Source of the DNA: Apricaphanius iberus
Taxonomy: Eukaryota > Chordata > Actinopteri > Cyprinodontiformes > Aphaniidae
Length of the DNA: 64,000 nt
NCBI GenBank assembly: GCA_028564705.1
Contig: JAPXFQ010000117.1
Span: forward strand, 62,001-126,000
Reading direction: 5' to 3'
Positions 11,904 to 22,682 of the stretch are shown here, in pieces (the first letter of the stretch is position 1; each line of letters begins with the position of its first letter). The position numbers were made by a program, and so were the translations under genes. A model generated the notes under the pieces. It made no database searches. It worked only from the letters and a program-made list of their open reading frames with translations, and was not told the DNA's origin.

Positions 11904-12083
11904 ATGGAAACTTCAGACACCTGCTCGTCTCAGGTCCACAGGATTACATGTGGTGTGCCCCAGGGTTTAATTTTAGGCCCAGTTCTTTTTAACCTGTATA
12001 TGCTCGCTCTTGGCAGTGCCATCAGAAGACATGAAGTTAACTTTCACAGTTATGCTGACAATACTCAGTTGTACATCTCCAGG
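11904..12083 (+). pseudogene. L2-like LINE reverse transcriptase fragment
   Basis: The plus frame reads [22 protein letters not shown], followed by [12 protein letters not shown]. This is the RT block from the GVPQGS motif to the YADD catalytic box of L2-group LINEs. The second catalytic aspartate is changed to asparagine (YADN), so this RT would be inactive. The frame stays open to 12470, but the family resemblance ends after LYIS near 12083, where unrelated sequence begins. It is about 60 codons of an originally much longer ORF2. Confidence 0.85.
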
Positions 12084-12621
12084 TTGGTAGGATTCTTTGG
12101 CTGTGTGCTGGAGAGTGAGTGTGTTTGTGTTCTTTCTCCAACCTTCTCTGCAGGGCATGGCAGGCAGCATCCACCAGGTGGTCCTTGTTGGTCCTCATCA
12201 CCATCCAGCTCAAAAGGGGAGGAGCTCCTGCAAGCTGACGCCACTTGGTTCTCACCTCTAGCATGTTACATGGCCAAATTACCTCCAGCTCTCCAAATAA
12301 GAAGCTTTGCCTATTATTTAGAGACTTCAACTAACCAACCCTGTCTCCTTGTAGATTGTTCCTGGTTTCCTGTGATCTTCTTCCGGAACCCTCTGTTGGG
12401 TATTTGGAAGAAATACAGCTATTTGGCTATTCTTTATATAGATTCTGCCAACTTTCCACAGGTGAAATAATCCCCCATAGATTTCTGCCAAACTTTCGTC
12501 CTGCCTTGGATCCTACCTGGTCAGTCTGTGCACCGCTTCCCACCTGGTAACCATATTCACAATCACCAACTCTGTCGCCATCGTTAAGCTGTTTGCCTTT
12601 CCACCCCAACAACACATCCAT
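12084..12621. other. Unassigned DNA between LINE and gypsy scraps
   Basis: The continuing open frame has no family motif. The word ttccacaggtgaaataatcc at about 12455 recurs at about 21237, so an interspersed repeat is present here. The sequence just before 12622 (tttccacccc) looks like the FHP of the gypsy integrase FHPQxxGQxER motif in a shifted frame. Confidence 0.35.
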
Positions 12622-12888
12622 GGTCAGGGCGAACGTTTAAATCAGAAAATCGAAAATACCCTCAGATTCCTCTGTAATCAAAATCCTATCACTTGGAGTT
12701 CACATCTGTACTGGATAGAACACCCTCACAATGCCCATGTTTCAGCAGCTACTGGTCTCTCTCCCTTCGAGATCACCCTAGGATACCAACCACCACTTCT
12801 CCCATCATCATTCCAATACCCAGTGGTTTTCTCGGTCCGTGTTCAAATCCACTCCATCTGTCGAATCTGGAAAGAAACTAAAGCCTAG
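12622..12888 (+). pseudogene. Ty3/gypsy integrase fragment
   Basis: In the frame starting at 12622 the sequence reads GQGERLNQKIENTLR, then WSSHLYWIEHPHNAHVS, then ATGLSPFEITLGYQPPLLP. This is the end of the catalytic core of a chromoviral gypsy integrase: the GQTERxNQ segment holding the last catalytic glutamate, the AHN block and the SPFE..GYQPP block. The RNase H, HHCC finger and first catalytic aspartates are not found upstream. The frame appears shifted just before GQ, and it runs into the adjacent MITE where a stop occurs. It is a small remnant, not a working gene. Confidence 0.82.
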
Positions 12889-13435
12889 TTTATGCTTCTG
12901 TGTTTTGACGGAGACGGATTGATGCAATGACATTATTCTTCAACGCAAGGGCTCTCCGTCACCTACCCAAGGACGCACGGAGTAGAGGCCCAAATTTGAA
13001 CTATCCGTCGACTGAGAGCGTATTCATCTGATTGGTCAGTTTCAGTAACAGCCAGAGATCGCTTCACCAGAACGGGGCTCTATATTCGCTGTAATCAGTA
13101 GTTAATGCAGCGTTTGGCCACTTCATGCTTAATATTGAAAGGATAACGTATTTAATCCGTTCCTTTGCCGATTTTTAAAACAAGAAAACAACAAAAAGCG
13201 GCTGCTGTGTTTTGTTTCATTGTGTTTCTAGAGTATTCTATAAGCTGCACTTCTAGTGGAAAGCTTTACAGCTAAATCCAAACTTACTTTCTGTCGTTCA
13301 TTGCTCCTTGAGGAAGAAATGCAAAACCATAGAGAATGGAGTGGAAGAGTGGAGTACTATAAACAGAAAACATCTCCGTCAATACGTCTGCGTCTAAGTG
13401 CAAATTTGCGGTCGGAGAAGCATAAACTAGTCTTT
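12880..13435. mobile_element. MITE family M1, copy 1
   Basis: The ends are inverted: taaagcctagtttatgcttc at the left and gaagcataaactagtcttta at the right, differing at one position. The interior begins with a block (gacggagacggattga) shared with a copy at 42738-43442. There is no coding capacity; the frame at 13256-13528 crosses the right end. No clear target duplication was found, so the superfamily is undecided. Confidence 0.75.
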
Positions 13436-13893
13436 ACACAACACTTCAACGAACCTCAGCCCAAAATAAATCAATACCTGATTAGAAGAGGAGAGCAACT
13501 CCCCCCTGCATACCCCGTCACTCAGTAAGTTTACATGCACAGCTAAATCATGCTTTTTGGAATAATCAAACTAAGGGCTTCCCCTCGTAGAAAGCCGAGT
13601 CCAAGTTTACATGTCTGTCAGAAAATTCAATTATTAAATGTACGTTCCACTCCCCGATGATGGATGGCGACATGCACCCCCTCATTTTAGCCTGATGGCA
13701 GTTAGCTTCCAGCTGTATTCAGGCAGTAAACTGAGGCTAGCGGGAGAGAAGCAGACAGAGTTAAAGCATGATATTCATACTAACATGCATCCGCGGTGTA
13801 GGCAGGGTGAGCCTTACCAGACACCGTCTGATCTGCTGAGTAGCCACACATGCACACTTTGTAGCTTACAATTAAAAATTTCTGTAAGCTGAA
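13436..13893. other. Unassigned DNA, possibly the left part of a hAT element
   Basis: The word agtttacatg occurs twice (about 13528 and 13600) in sequence resembling a fish DNA-element terminus. It precedes the BED-finger coding remnant at 13894. Confidence 0.3.
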
Positions 13894-14128
13894 ATGATGG
13901 CTGAAGGAGGATACGACAGTACTCAGGATATTTATCAGCCCTCAACGACAACAAAGTCCGAATTGTGGACATATTTTAGGTATTTAAAGAATACCGAGGG
14001 ACAGTTGTTAGAAGACAGCTATCCTGTTTGCAGAACGTGCAGGAAAAAAGTGGTTGCAAAAGTCAGCAAAACTTCAAACCTCATCAGGGATCTGCGTGAA
14101 GTGCGTCAAGTGTCTCAAAAGTTCTACT
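13894..14128 (+). pseudogene. hAT transposase N-terminus with BED zinc finger, truncated
   Basis: The 78-codon frame contains SELWTYFRYL, PVCRTCRKKVVAK and TSNLIRDLRE. These match the BED finger of ZBED-type hAT transposases: aromatic pair, CxxC, then a histidine block. Here the expected histidine of NLxxHLR is replaced by aspartate, so zinc binding would fail. Downstream the frame runs at once into another repeat (cgtcaagtgtctcaaaagtt) shared with about 25.7 kb, and no DDE catalytic domain follows. It is the 5' scrap of a dead transposase rather than a host gene. Confidence 0.6.
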
Positions 14129-15455
14129 AATTGAACTTCTGCGTTGTTTGAAATTGCTGCTTTAATGCTTGAAACGCAGGTAATGCTTTAATGTGTTAGT
14201 GGTTGGCAAGCAAGTCAGTTTTTGTATGGTTCCCTGTAATACTGTTTCTCCTTGTTTGATCAAACAAGTCCGTATTAAAACCTCCATAAATCTGAAGGAA
14301 TCTCTCACATCCCTATATTTAAAAAAAGAAATTTCAATGGCAACTGACTGACATTATCCCAAATCTGCAAAACTCAGGGGAAGGACACAAATTGAGAATG
14401 ATATTTTCCTGATATAGAGGGTTCACGTAGTTGTCCGAAAATATTATATAACACGTTTCTGGTGCTGTAATTTGATTTAGCAACAACAAAGGCATAGGCA
14501 AACTCATATGTATATTGATATGAACAGTAGAAAAATGATAATGATTTACATGCTCAACCCATGATCCTTTACTTTGATGTTAAAGGTTGAACTTTTTATA
14601 AGGCTTTGTCTGTATTATTTTAAATAGACTCTGTTACACTTATTCAAAACTATTTTAGTTTGTGTAGCAGTATCAATGCTTTCTAAAGATTTTCATCAGC
14701 CTTTAAAAAAATTCTGCGATAATACAGAAAACCGTGAGGTTAAATTTTGACACTGTGACAACCCTAGGCACAACCCAATAAAGTTCTATTGCAAACCATA
14801 CAGAGCAAATAAATACATACCTAGAAATGTAAAAACAAAAACTGGATACTGAGCTTGAAATAAGACATCACTTAAAAAAATCCTTTCTCATCTCCCCCAA
14901 TGCTTATTAAATCCTTCACCAGCAGCTACACTCAAACAACTAGCACCACAACTGTGGCGACTAATCTACTGTACAAAATACATTATGTTCTGACTGTTTT
15001 TTTGCTGTAAACAAATTTGGGACTTTCATCTGCCAAAAAGTCTCCAAAGACAGAAATCAGAACCTTAAAAATAGCTCATAACAAATTTTTTCTTCTTTCA
15101 CGTTGTTACACAAATCAATTAATCAAACTTTATAAAGCGCTTTTCATACATGTTCAAAGTACCCCCACTACTTAAACATGAACACATGTATACCCCCCTC
15201 CCCCCAACTCTATCCCCATGTGCAGACACACTCAGGAGCAACATTAAAACTTACTGTACTACCATCTGAGTAAATTTTTGCAGAAACTAAAATATGCAAT
15301 TGTTTTTATACAACGGCAGGTTTAACAATTGTCAAACTGACTTTTTTAGATTATAGACTTAAGTCTTTCTCTCCATTCTTCTCCTTGTCTTTTAAATGAT
15401 ATTTTTCTGGGGGGTTTTGGTGGCACATTTGATGTCAATAATTCCTTAGTGAAAG
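14129..15455. other. Unassigned AT-rich intergenic DNA
   Basis: I see nothing codable. A short word ttataaagcgcttttcatac near 15131 resembles the 3' tail of LINE/SINE families but is too short to assign. Confidence 0.4.
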
Positions 15456-15628
15456 AATAAAAACTGACATTGTTTGCCCCGAAAGTCCGGTTTGTTTGGG
15501 CAGGTGTGATACTCTGAATCGGACCCCACAAAAACTCTAGTCCTCATAAAAACGGTGGTCTCAGTTCTACTGAAACAAACTCTGCTTCGGTTCGATTGCA
15601 TGTGTGAATGGTAAACGGACCTGGGGCT
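15456..15628. repeat. Fragment of MITE family M2
   Basis: The block with cttcggttcgattgcatgtg followed by a gtgaatggtaaacggacc end resembles 43585-43630 (ttggttcggttg ... tttgattgcatatgtaaatg). Both look like ends of a short fish DNA element. Confidence 0.4.
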
Positions 15629-16247
15629 CGTTCTTCCTACCTCGCTAACTCAGTTAGCTTGATTTGATTGTTGACGATTTGGCATGATCTTGGATTGTTT
15701 GGTTTTTCGACGCTCATCCTGGGCTTGCTGTCATAGCAACAGGTGCGCAAGCTTAAACCTGCTCGGGAGCAGGCTTATTTCATGTAAACAGGATTAGATC
15801 GCGGCTTTATAAGCGTAAGAGACAGTGAAGTCTGTCGCAGCCATGTCTTGTCCATTTTGAAGACAGCAACCTGTTGCGGAAGGCGCAAGAATAATTCACA
15901 GAGTGTCATTTTTGAGAGATATCGTTTTCCCGTGAGGGTGTTATTTACATAATTAATTTGTTGGAGCCACACATTAAGTGTTCAATGAGGAGGAGTCGGG
16001 CTTTGACAACCGCACAGACTGTGTACATTGCACTGAGATACTTTGCGAGTGGCACTTTCCTTTACACAATAGGAGATGCAGAGAACCTAGTGAAAAGTGC
16101 TGTCTGCCGTGCCATTTGCAAAGTTTACCTGGCACTCAAGCGGTTTTTAAGGGTATTTGTGGTATTTCCAAGCCACTTAAGACCCCAGGTGGTAAAGGAT
16201 AATTTTTTTGCTATTGCAGGTACATTTATAAATGTTAATGACATGCA

Positions 16248-18110
16248 ATGATGAACATGCCAAAAAGTACCACCATCATCCCAACGCGCACCAGGATTTG
16301 TTATAACAATGACAAGCCCTGGTTCACACCCAAGCTCCGGCGCCTACGTGAGGAGAAGGAAGTAGCGTGGCGGAGCGAGGACTGGAGTACATACAGACGA
16401 GCAAAGTACCACTTCAGCAGTGAAGTGAGAAGAGCAAAATCTGTGTACTCCAACCGTATACAGGAACACTTTAGCTCCAATGACTCTGCAGCCGTGTGGA
16501 GGGGGTTGAGGGCTCTCACAAACTACAAGCCCAAAGCCCCCCAGGCCCTGAACGACCGGACTCTCGCCCAGGGCCTGAATACACACTACTGCCGCTTTGA
16601 ACAGCCGTCTGCTCCTCACACCTCTGCTCCCCCCACCATCACCCCAACCATCAACGACCCCAGCACTTCATCAAAGGACTCCTCAGACCCCCCCTCCTCC
16701 CCCCCTGCCCTCTCCATCCAGGAGGAGGATGTGCGCCGACAGTTTTTGAGGCTGAACAGGAGGAAGGCCCCCGGGCCGGACGGTGTCTCCCCCTCCACCC
16801 TGAGACACTGCGCGGATCAGCTGGCCCCCGTGTTCACGGACATTTTCATCACCTCCCTGGCGCTCTGTCGCGTGCCGTCCTGCTTCAAAACCTCCACCAT
16901 CGTCCCTGTCCCCAAAAAGCCACGGATCACAGGACTTAATGACTACAGGCCGGTGGCGCTGACGTCTGTGGTCATGAAGTCATTTGAGCGCTTGGTTCTG
17001 CCCCACCTCAAGGACATCACCGCCCCCCTCCTGGACCCACTGCAGTTCGCCTACAGAGCCAACAGGTCTGTGGATGATGCAGTGAACCTGGCCCTCCATT
17101 TCATCCTGGAGCATCTGGACTCCCCAGGAACCTACGCCAGGATCCTGTTTGTGGACTTCAGCTCTGCCTTCAACACCATCCTCCCTGGACTGCTACGAGA
17201 CAAGCTCTACCAGCTCAGCGTGCCCGACTCCCTCTGCAGGTGGATCACTGACTTCCTGTCGGACCGGAGACAGCACGTGCGGTTGGGGAAGATTGTCTCG
17301 GACAATCGGACTACAAACACTGGGACTCCTCAGGGCTGTGTACTCTCCCCCTGGCTCTTCTCGCTGTATACAAACTGCTGCACCTCCAGTCACCAGTCCG
17401 TAAAGCTGATCAAGTTTGCGGACGACACCACCCTCATCGGACTTATCTCAGACGGTGATGAGTCCGCCTACAGGAGAGAGGTGGACCGGCTGGCTTCTTG
17501 GTGCAGTCACAACAACCTGGAGCTGAACGCCCAGAAGACAGTGGAGATGATCATGGACTTCAGGAAAGTCACAGCCCCACCGTATCCCCTCACCCTGATG
17601 GACTCTCCCACCCCCATCTCCATCGTGGACTCCTTCCGTTTCCTGGGCACCACCATCACCCAGGACCTCAAGTGGGAGCCAACCATCAGCTCCCTCATCA
17701 AGAAGGCCCAGCAGAGGATGTACTTCCTGCGGCAGCTGAGGAAACTCAAGGTGCCGACCGAGATGCTGGTGCAGTTCTACACGGCCATCATCGAGTCCAT
17801 CCTCACCTCCTCCATCACCGTGTGGTTCCCCGGCGCCGCAGACCGGGACAAACACCGACTGCAGCGCATCGTGCGTGCTGCTGAGAAGGTGATTGGCTGC
17901 AGGCTCCCATCCCTCCGGGACCTGTTCTCCTCCAGGACCCGGAGGCGTGTGGGTCGGATCACAGCTGACTCTTCTCACCCTGGACACCGACTATTCTCCC
18001 TCCTCCCCTCAGGCAGGAGGCTACGGTCCATCCAGACCCACACCTCCCGCCACCTGAACAGTTTCTTCCCCTCCGCCATCAGACTCATGAACAATAACAA
18101 GACCCGATAG
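16248..18110 (+). CDS. Reverse transcriptase ORF2 (C-terminal part) of Rex1-like LINE
   Basis: An uninterrupted frame of 620 codons. Residues 1-120 are the linker after the lost endonuclease (NNDKPWFTPKLRRLREEKEVAW). The RT fingers begin near RRKAPGPDGVSPSTL (171-185), followed by NDYRPVALTSVVMKSFERL (231-249). Palm box A is FVDFSSAF (301-308), the next block is TGTPQGCVLSPWLFSLY (358-374), and the catalytic box is FADD (390-393). The thumb and C-terminal region ends with HRLFSLLPSGRR and LNSFFPSAIRLMN, as in Rex1/CR1-group proteins. The first ATG is only the first in frame after the truncation and is not a native start. The well-preserved frame implies a fairly recent insertion. The copy cannot move by itself without the endonuclease. 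The lineage name rests on remembered motif patterns. Confidence 0.88.
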   Translation: MMNMPKSTTIIPTRTRICYNNDKPWFTPKLRRLREEKEVAWRSEDWSTYRRAKYHFSSEVRRAKSVYSNRIQEHFSSNDSAAVWRGLRALTNYKPKAPQALNDRTLAQGLNTHYCRFEQPSAPHTSAPPTITPTINDPSTSSKDSSDPPSSPPALSIQEEDVRRQFLRLNRRKAPGPDGVSPSTLRHCADQLAPVFTDIFITSLALCRVPSCFKTSTIVPVPKKPRITGLNDYRPVALTSVVMKSFERLVLPHLKDITAPLLDPLQFAYRANRSVDDAVNLALHFILEHLDSPGTYARILFVDFSSAFNTILPGLLRDKLYQLSVPDSLCRWITDFLSDRRQHVRLGKIVSDNRTTNTGTPQGCVLSPWLFSLYTNCCTSSHQSVKLIKFADDTTLIGLISDGDESAYRREVDRLASWCSHNNLELNAQKTVEMIMDFRKVTAPPYPLTLMDSPTPISIVDSFRFLGTTITQDLKWEPTISSLIKKAQQRMYFLRQLRKLKVPTEMLVQFYTAIIESILTSSITVWFPGAADRDKHRLQRIVRAAEKVIGCRLPSLRDLFSSRTRRRVGRITADSSHPGHRLFSLLPSGRRLRSIQTHTSRHLNSFFPSAIRLMNNNKTR

Positions 18111-18335
18111 TTCAGTTAAAGACCCATGTAGGATAGAACCATCTGCACTACGTAACTTTATTTTACTGCACTGTGTGGTCTGATCACACTTAGATCTGCT
18201 GCTGTCATTCACCTGCACATCTGTGAATGGAACCCTGCTGCTGCTCTCATGTTAAAAAGGATGTTTATCTTTTCATAGTTCTTTTATATACATACAGATT
18301 ATAATATTTATAAAGACTTTAGCCTTATGGCTCAT

Positions 18336-18402
18336 TCTTTTTATTTTATTTTTTATTTTATTTTTTTATCTTCTTTTATTTTATTTTATTTTATTTTTAC
18401 TT
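18336..18402. repeat. (TTTTA)n microsatellite in the LINE 3' UTR
   Basis: Imperfect runs of tttta/ttta units in the 3' untranslated part of the Rex1-like element. Confidence 0.8.
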
Positions 18403-18645
18403 ATGTTAAATGTTTTATGTGCACAACTGTACCGGAAAAAATTCCTAGTTTGTGAACTTGTTCTCAAACAATGGCAATAAAACCGATTCTGATTCTGAAG
18501 TATGACTAACAGTATGTGTCCTTCAGGCTTCCCTAACGTGATTGGTGCCATAGGATGGTGCACGCACATCCACATGAAGGCCCCACCAGGCCCCAATAAA
18601 GGGGATTCTGTGAACAGAAAGGGGGTTCACAGTATAAATGTGCAG

Positions 18646-19658
18646 GTAAAATTACAACTATTCCAATTAGTAGCTAATATTACATTTAAAAAAAAAAGAA
18701 AAGAAAAAAAAAGGTTAAAAGTGGCTTTTTAAAATAAAGACAGTATAACAAATTAAAGGCTACCATTTTGTAGAATATTCTTGTACTTCACTTTTACTTG
18801 TTCCCATGTTCTAGTGGGTCCCGTGGTGGTCCTGACATAAAGAACAAAGTAAATATGAAATTATTTACAATGCAGAAATACACACTGTGGAAGGTAATAG
18901 AAACATCTACCATGGACAGCACTTACGCATTTAATTTGTCTGCTACTTTTTGTCAGCCCTCTCTCCTGGCTTTTGCAGACTTTAAGGTGTTTCCTGTCGT
19001 TTTGGTGATATTCTCTTATTCGGCATAACCTTCCTTTAGAAGCTCTTATTCCGCTTGAGAGAAAAACTGGGCACGTTCTTTTGCCATGCTCAACAGCCAA
19101 CGACAGCGTTGCTAATCATTGTTTCTACTATCGATACATATCCCCTTTTAAACCAACACATGGACACGCAATTATCTCAGATGACTCAATCCTGCGATAC
19201 TAATCACTGACAACAGGTGTGTTAGAAGAACCCAATTAGCTGGATCATGATTCACAATGAAATCATCTCGGATGTCTCATTTGATCTCGGATGATTTAAG
19301 TCCCTGGGCCGCATCAAATGCAGAAAACTGACTATTCTACAAGGCATCCTGGGTAAATAAAATCTAAACAAACACTAATGCTTGAGGATTAAATGCTGGA
19401 TCTTGTGGATACCTTGCTTAACGTCTGTATAAGGAGGCCATCTGTGCTGGTAGTTGTATTCAGGTTGTCCTAATCATATCAAAATGCTTATATAGAGCAA
19501 CATCAACCGTCTTGTATAAAAAACAACATTCTCCATAGTCCTTCGCCTCATTCTATGTTCATCCTGAGTTACTGCTGCAGTATTTATCTGGCACATTTGC
19601 CGAACACAACAGACAAATCCTAAAGCCGCTGCAATCTGCTGCTATTGTGGTTTTTTTT
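18646..19658. other. Remains of the Harbinger right half and unassigned DNA
   Basis: No coding motif is clear. A ctag splice-acceptor-like site near 18812 is followed by tcccgtggtggtcctgacat, which could be a corrupted WPGS.HDS block of the transposase, but the frame is broken. At 19342-19370 a word gggtaaataaaatctaaac matches 43680 closely, a scrap of MITE family M2. Confidence 0.35.
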
Positions 19659-20186
19659 CAATGGCCGCTGGCTGCTCTGCTTTGTGACCGCATACCATGG
19701 AGGCCGCCATTGCTCGTCCATTGCTGTAGTACCTCCATTTGGCCACTAGGCCCCCTCTGAAAAGCATTGGATTTTAGACACGTTAAAAACAACTTTAATG
19801 CCTGGTGCCCCATTGTTTTAAACTTTCTATGGCTACATATTCTTCCTGAGATAACGCTGGGCTCATAAAAAACCCGGGCACCAGGCTGGTTTTCGTAAGA
19901 TAATTTTTTAAAATCTTGCATAATTAATGAGCCGGCCGAGCCAAGTTTGGCATCAGAGCTAAAGACGCGGGAGCAGAATGGGCGTGATTACGACCAAACT
20001 ACACGCACCGCGAGGCAAGAGTCTACAGTGAAGATCCCGCCCCTATCCCCATTTTAGGAATATGCTTCGTCGGAGCTGGGCAGGAGGAGTCTGTGAATCC
20101 GCCATGAATTCCCCCATGAAAGTGTGTCATTCTGGTAAACAGGGAGGAGTGAGGAGGCGCTGTCTATTCTTTTTTACAGTCTATGG
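19659..20186. mobile_element. Short DNA element family M3, copy 1
   Basis: The copy starts caatggccgctggctgctct and ends tttttacagtctatgg. It aligns over its whole length with copies at 37394-37931 and 61277-61751. A minus frame at its start is conserved among copies only because the DNA is; it has no protein family features. The acagtctatgg end is common in fish hAT-type MITEs. Confidence 0.75.
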
Positions 20187-22682
20187 TTTGTTTACATTCA
20201 GTTTTATGGGAAGATCCCCGGCTGCAGGAAGAAGCACAGCTCTACAACAGCGCCACCACAGGGGTAGAGGTGAAATTGTTGCTCAAAGATCTGGATTTTC
20301 TGATAGTGAAAAGCCAGTGTGAATGCCAACCGCATCAGCTAAAAACAGCATCAATGCTGCAATTTTAGTCCCCAACGAACCAAGTCTACCGGACTATCAG
20401 GTATGAATATCGCCTAAATCTGTAAAGTAAAACAGACATTTAAAATAACTCACAAATCTAAACATCATATTTACATGTACTTCTAAATCATACTACACCA
20501 CACTTTAAATTAAAACTTTTCTTTGCATGCCATAAGTCATATATGACACATTGTACTCAGAAAAACAAAAGCCTTATGTCTGTACATAAAAAAATAGTCA
20601 GTACACTGAAGGCCTTCATGCTGTTACAAACCTTAACTGTGGGAAAAGGTAGAGTCATATTCTATTAAGAGTTTCACATAGAACAATAACCACATGGGTG
20701 AACAGATGGGTGAACAGGCAATGATTTTTGCTGGGGTGGCCCTGTGCCGTGTGACGGGAACGGTCAGAGGACACAGATAGACGGACTTTCCATTGCTCTG
20801 CGGAACGTTGATGCCAGCAATGATTAGAAGCTCCTGTCAGACTTTCCTTGTCTCAAGAAATCTGGGGGAGCTTTGACTGTCACTTGTAGCAAACTCATGG
20901 CCCATTGAGAGCATAACTGTGTGGGTGAAGGAAGCTGCACTACTACAAGGGGCTTTTCTGTACATTTCATCAGGGAAGTCTCAGACTTGGTGAAGTCATC
21001 CACTCATCCCATTCACCCATTTTTAATACTCACTATAGTATATATGCCAGAAATATTTATTGCAATTTTTATCCCTTCCTGACTTTACATTTTTTCTACA
21101 GTTTTTCCAATTGTTGATAAATGTCTTTCTCCATATGTAATGCAGACTCAGGTTACTCTTCTGGATGGCTCCATCTGAAAAATTGACTCCCTGGGGGTGT
21201 CTTCCACCTGTGCTGAGCCATGTAACATCTTTTCTGTTTCCACAGGTGAAATAATCCCCCAAACTGTTGTATCTGAGCCCCACACCTTTGCTGGAATGGA
21301 AAACAGAATAGAGGAAAACCAATTAAAAATCTGTTAGCTCCAAGATCAAAACTCCCAAGTTAGTTTCATTTTCGACTGCCTAATTAAAGACAAAAACAAC
21401 AATGAGATTCAACTTTCTTAAAAATTTGGATTAACTGCGTAATAACATTAGCTTATTGTCTTTCGTCTTCCTGCTATCACGGATAGTAAAAGTAGATAAA
21501 CCAAGTGCAAAGAACAGTGCTCATACTCACAATTGTGAGCTGGATTTTTAAACACCGCTTCCAGTTTAAATTATAACCAGGGACTATGATTTTATCATCA
21601 CCAGCTGGTAGTTTTTAAACCCCTACATGAAACACTCTTTGTACCTCCATACAAATGTTTACTATTTGAGTGCAAAAACACAGGTCAGCTTTGCAATCAG
21701 CCTTCACAAGGATCGGCTTCTGAATGCAAATGATAACAAAATGATAATTAGGATTTGTGTTAATAAACTACTTTGGTAGAAAAACCCTGCCTGACCCTTT
21801 TACACACTCACACTATAGGGTTATCACTGCAATTGGTGCAAATCCCCAACCCTCTAATGAGAGATAGTGACATTAAGAACAAAGTAACTTTCAACTTGCA
21901 AAACAAAATGACTTTCTTTTCTTTTCGAAATTCCACATTTTCTTTTGTTTCCTCATTAAAGTTTAAGTTGCTCATTATTTTGTAATTTATAGCTTGACTA
22001 CAAAAAATTTAATCACAGAAGTTTTTAAATGGGATTTAGATAATGTTTTCATAATTTTCTTGTAAATCATTCATCTCAAAGTAAAGAGAAAAAAAGACAA
22101 GTGAAGGAGTGAACAATTTAAACACCAGAATTGATGTTTGTCACTAAGTCCTTATAAATGCACTTAAAGTTTTTAAAGATGTTAACCAGGTTTAAGATGT
22201 ATCTTTACGTATAACAGGATATGAATATATCCCAAAGAAGAAGATTCAGGTGCAAGTCCTAATTTTTTTTCTAAATATTTCAAATTTTTTCCTCAAAGTT
22301 TCCACAGACTGTCCAGGAAATCTCTGCCAAATTTTTAGATGAAACAATATTCCTGCTGTTCATCTAAGATAATACTGTTTGGTCAAAAATGGGTTGAAAT
22401 TATCACATTGCTTCTTTACATGTTGATTATTAAAATTAGTTTAAATTAAATTCACATAGTTTTAGTGAAAGTTATAGACCAACAATGCTTTATGATTTAT
22501 AAGACAAAAATATCCAATGGCTTTCTGGCTTTAAGTACCTGCTAACCTCCATTAGCTATGGTTAGCTAAATTAAACTTCAGCTACATCAGCTAGGAGGGT
22601 CAGTCTTATGCCCCTTATCTCAGTCCCACTCTCAGCTCCATCTCTTTGAATCAGAATGCCTTTTATTGTCATTACATACATA
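20187..22682. other. Unassigned intergenic DNA
   Basis: No supported gene. Near 21235 the word ttccacaggtgaaataatcc recurs from about 12455. The minus frame 21023-21322 covering it has no recognised domain. Confidence 0.4.

Larger units (their letters stand above)
16235..18500 (+). mobile_element. 5'-truncated Rex1-like LINE
   Basis: A long RT frame is followed by a 390-bp 3' untranslated region ending aataaaaccgattctgattc. A short terminal repeat of that type is usual for Rex1 elements. The AP endonuclease that should precede the RT is missing, so reverse transcription stopped early. The left limit is placed where Harbinger intron sequence gives way to LINE coding sequence and is good to about 30 bp. 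No obvious target duplication was found. Confidence 0.8.
15843..18645 (+). pseudogene. Harbinger (HARBI1-like) transposase pseudogene
   Basis: PIF/Harbinger transposases cut and join DNA with a DDE nuclease domain. Exon 1 (15843-16219) begins MSCPF, has a TGA at codon 6 and a 1-base shift near 15930, then reads REGVIYIINLLEPHI and RRSRALTTAQTVYIALRYFA. It ends IAG at a GT donor (16220). The second exon opens after cttcag at 18526 and reads FPNVIGAI then CTHIHMKAP and NRKGVHSINVQ, with a GT donor at 18646. The split glycine codon is restored across the junction (phase 1), which supports the intron call. The first catalytic aspartate, normally in VIDGTHI/AIDCTHI, is replaced by GW. Nothing convincing remains of the later catalytic residues. 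The intron now contains a LINE. Confidence 0.8.
15629..19236 (+). mobile_element. Decayed PIF/Harbinger transposon interrupted by a Rex1-like LINE
   Basis: The left end region starts gggctcgttcttcctacctc and the right region ends in agaagaaccc, short imperfect inverted ends. Between them lies a HARBI1-like transposase pseudogene in at least two exons and an inserted LINE (about 16235-18500). No TWA target duplication could be confirmed, so the exact ends are uncertain. Without the LINE the element would be about 1.3 kb, shorter than most autonomous Harbingers, and most of the catalytic region after exon 2 is missing. Confidence 0.6.

Noticed and set aside
15958..16251. A host HARBI1 gene
   Set aside because: There is a stop at codon 6, a frameshift, a lost catalytic aspartate and truncation; it is a transposon remnant.
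16301..17987. Minus-strand frames of 60 to 179 codons across the Rex1-like LINE
   Set aside because: Antisense shadows of a GC-rich RT gene; the plus frame has all RT motifs.
19658..19921. A conserved minus-strand protein shared by 19.7, 37.5 and 61.3 kb
   Set aside because: The similarity comes from three copies of the same non-coding DNA element; the frames stop at different places.
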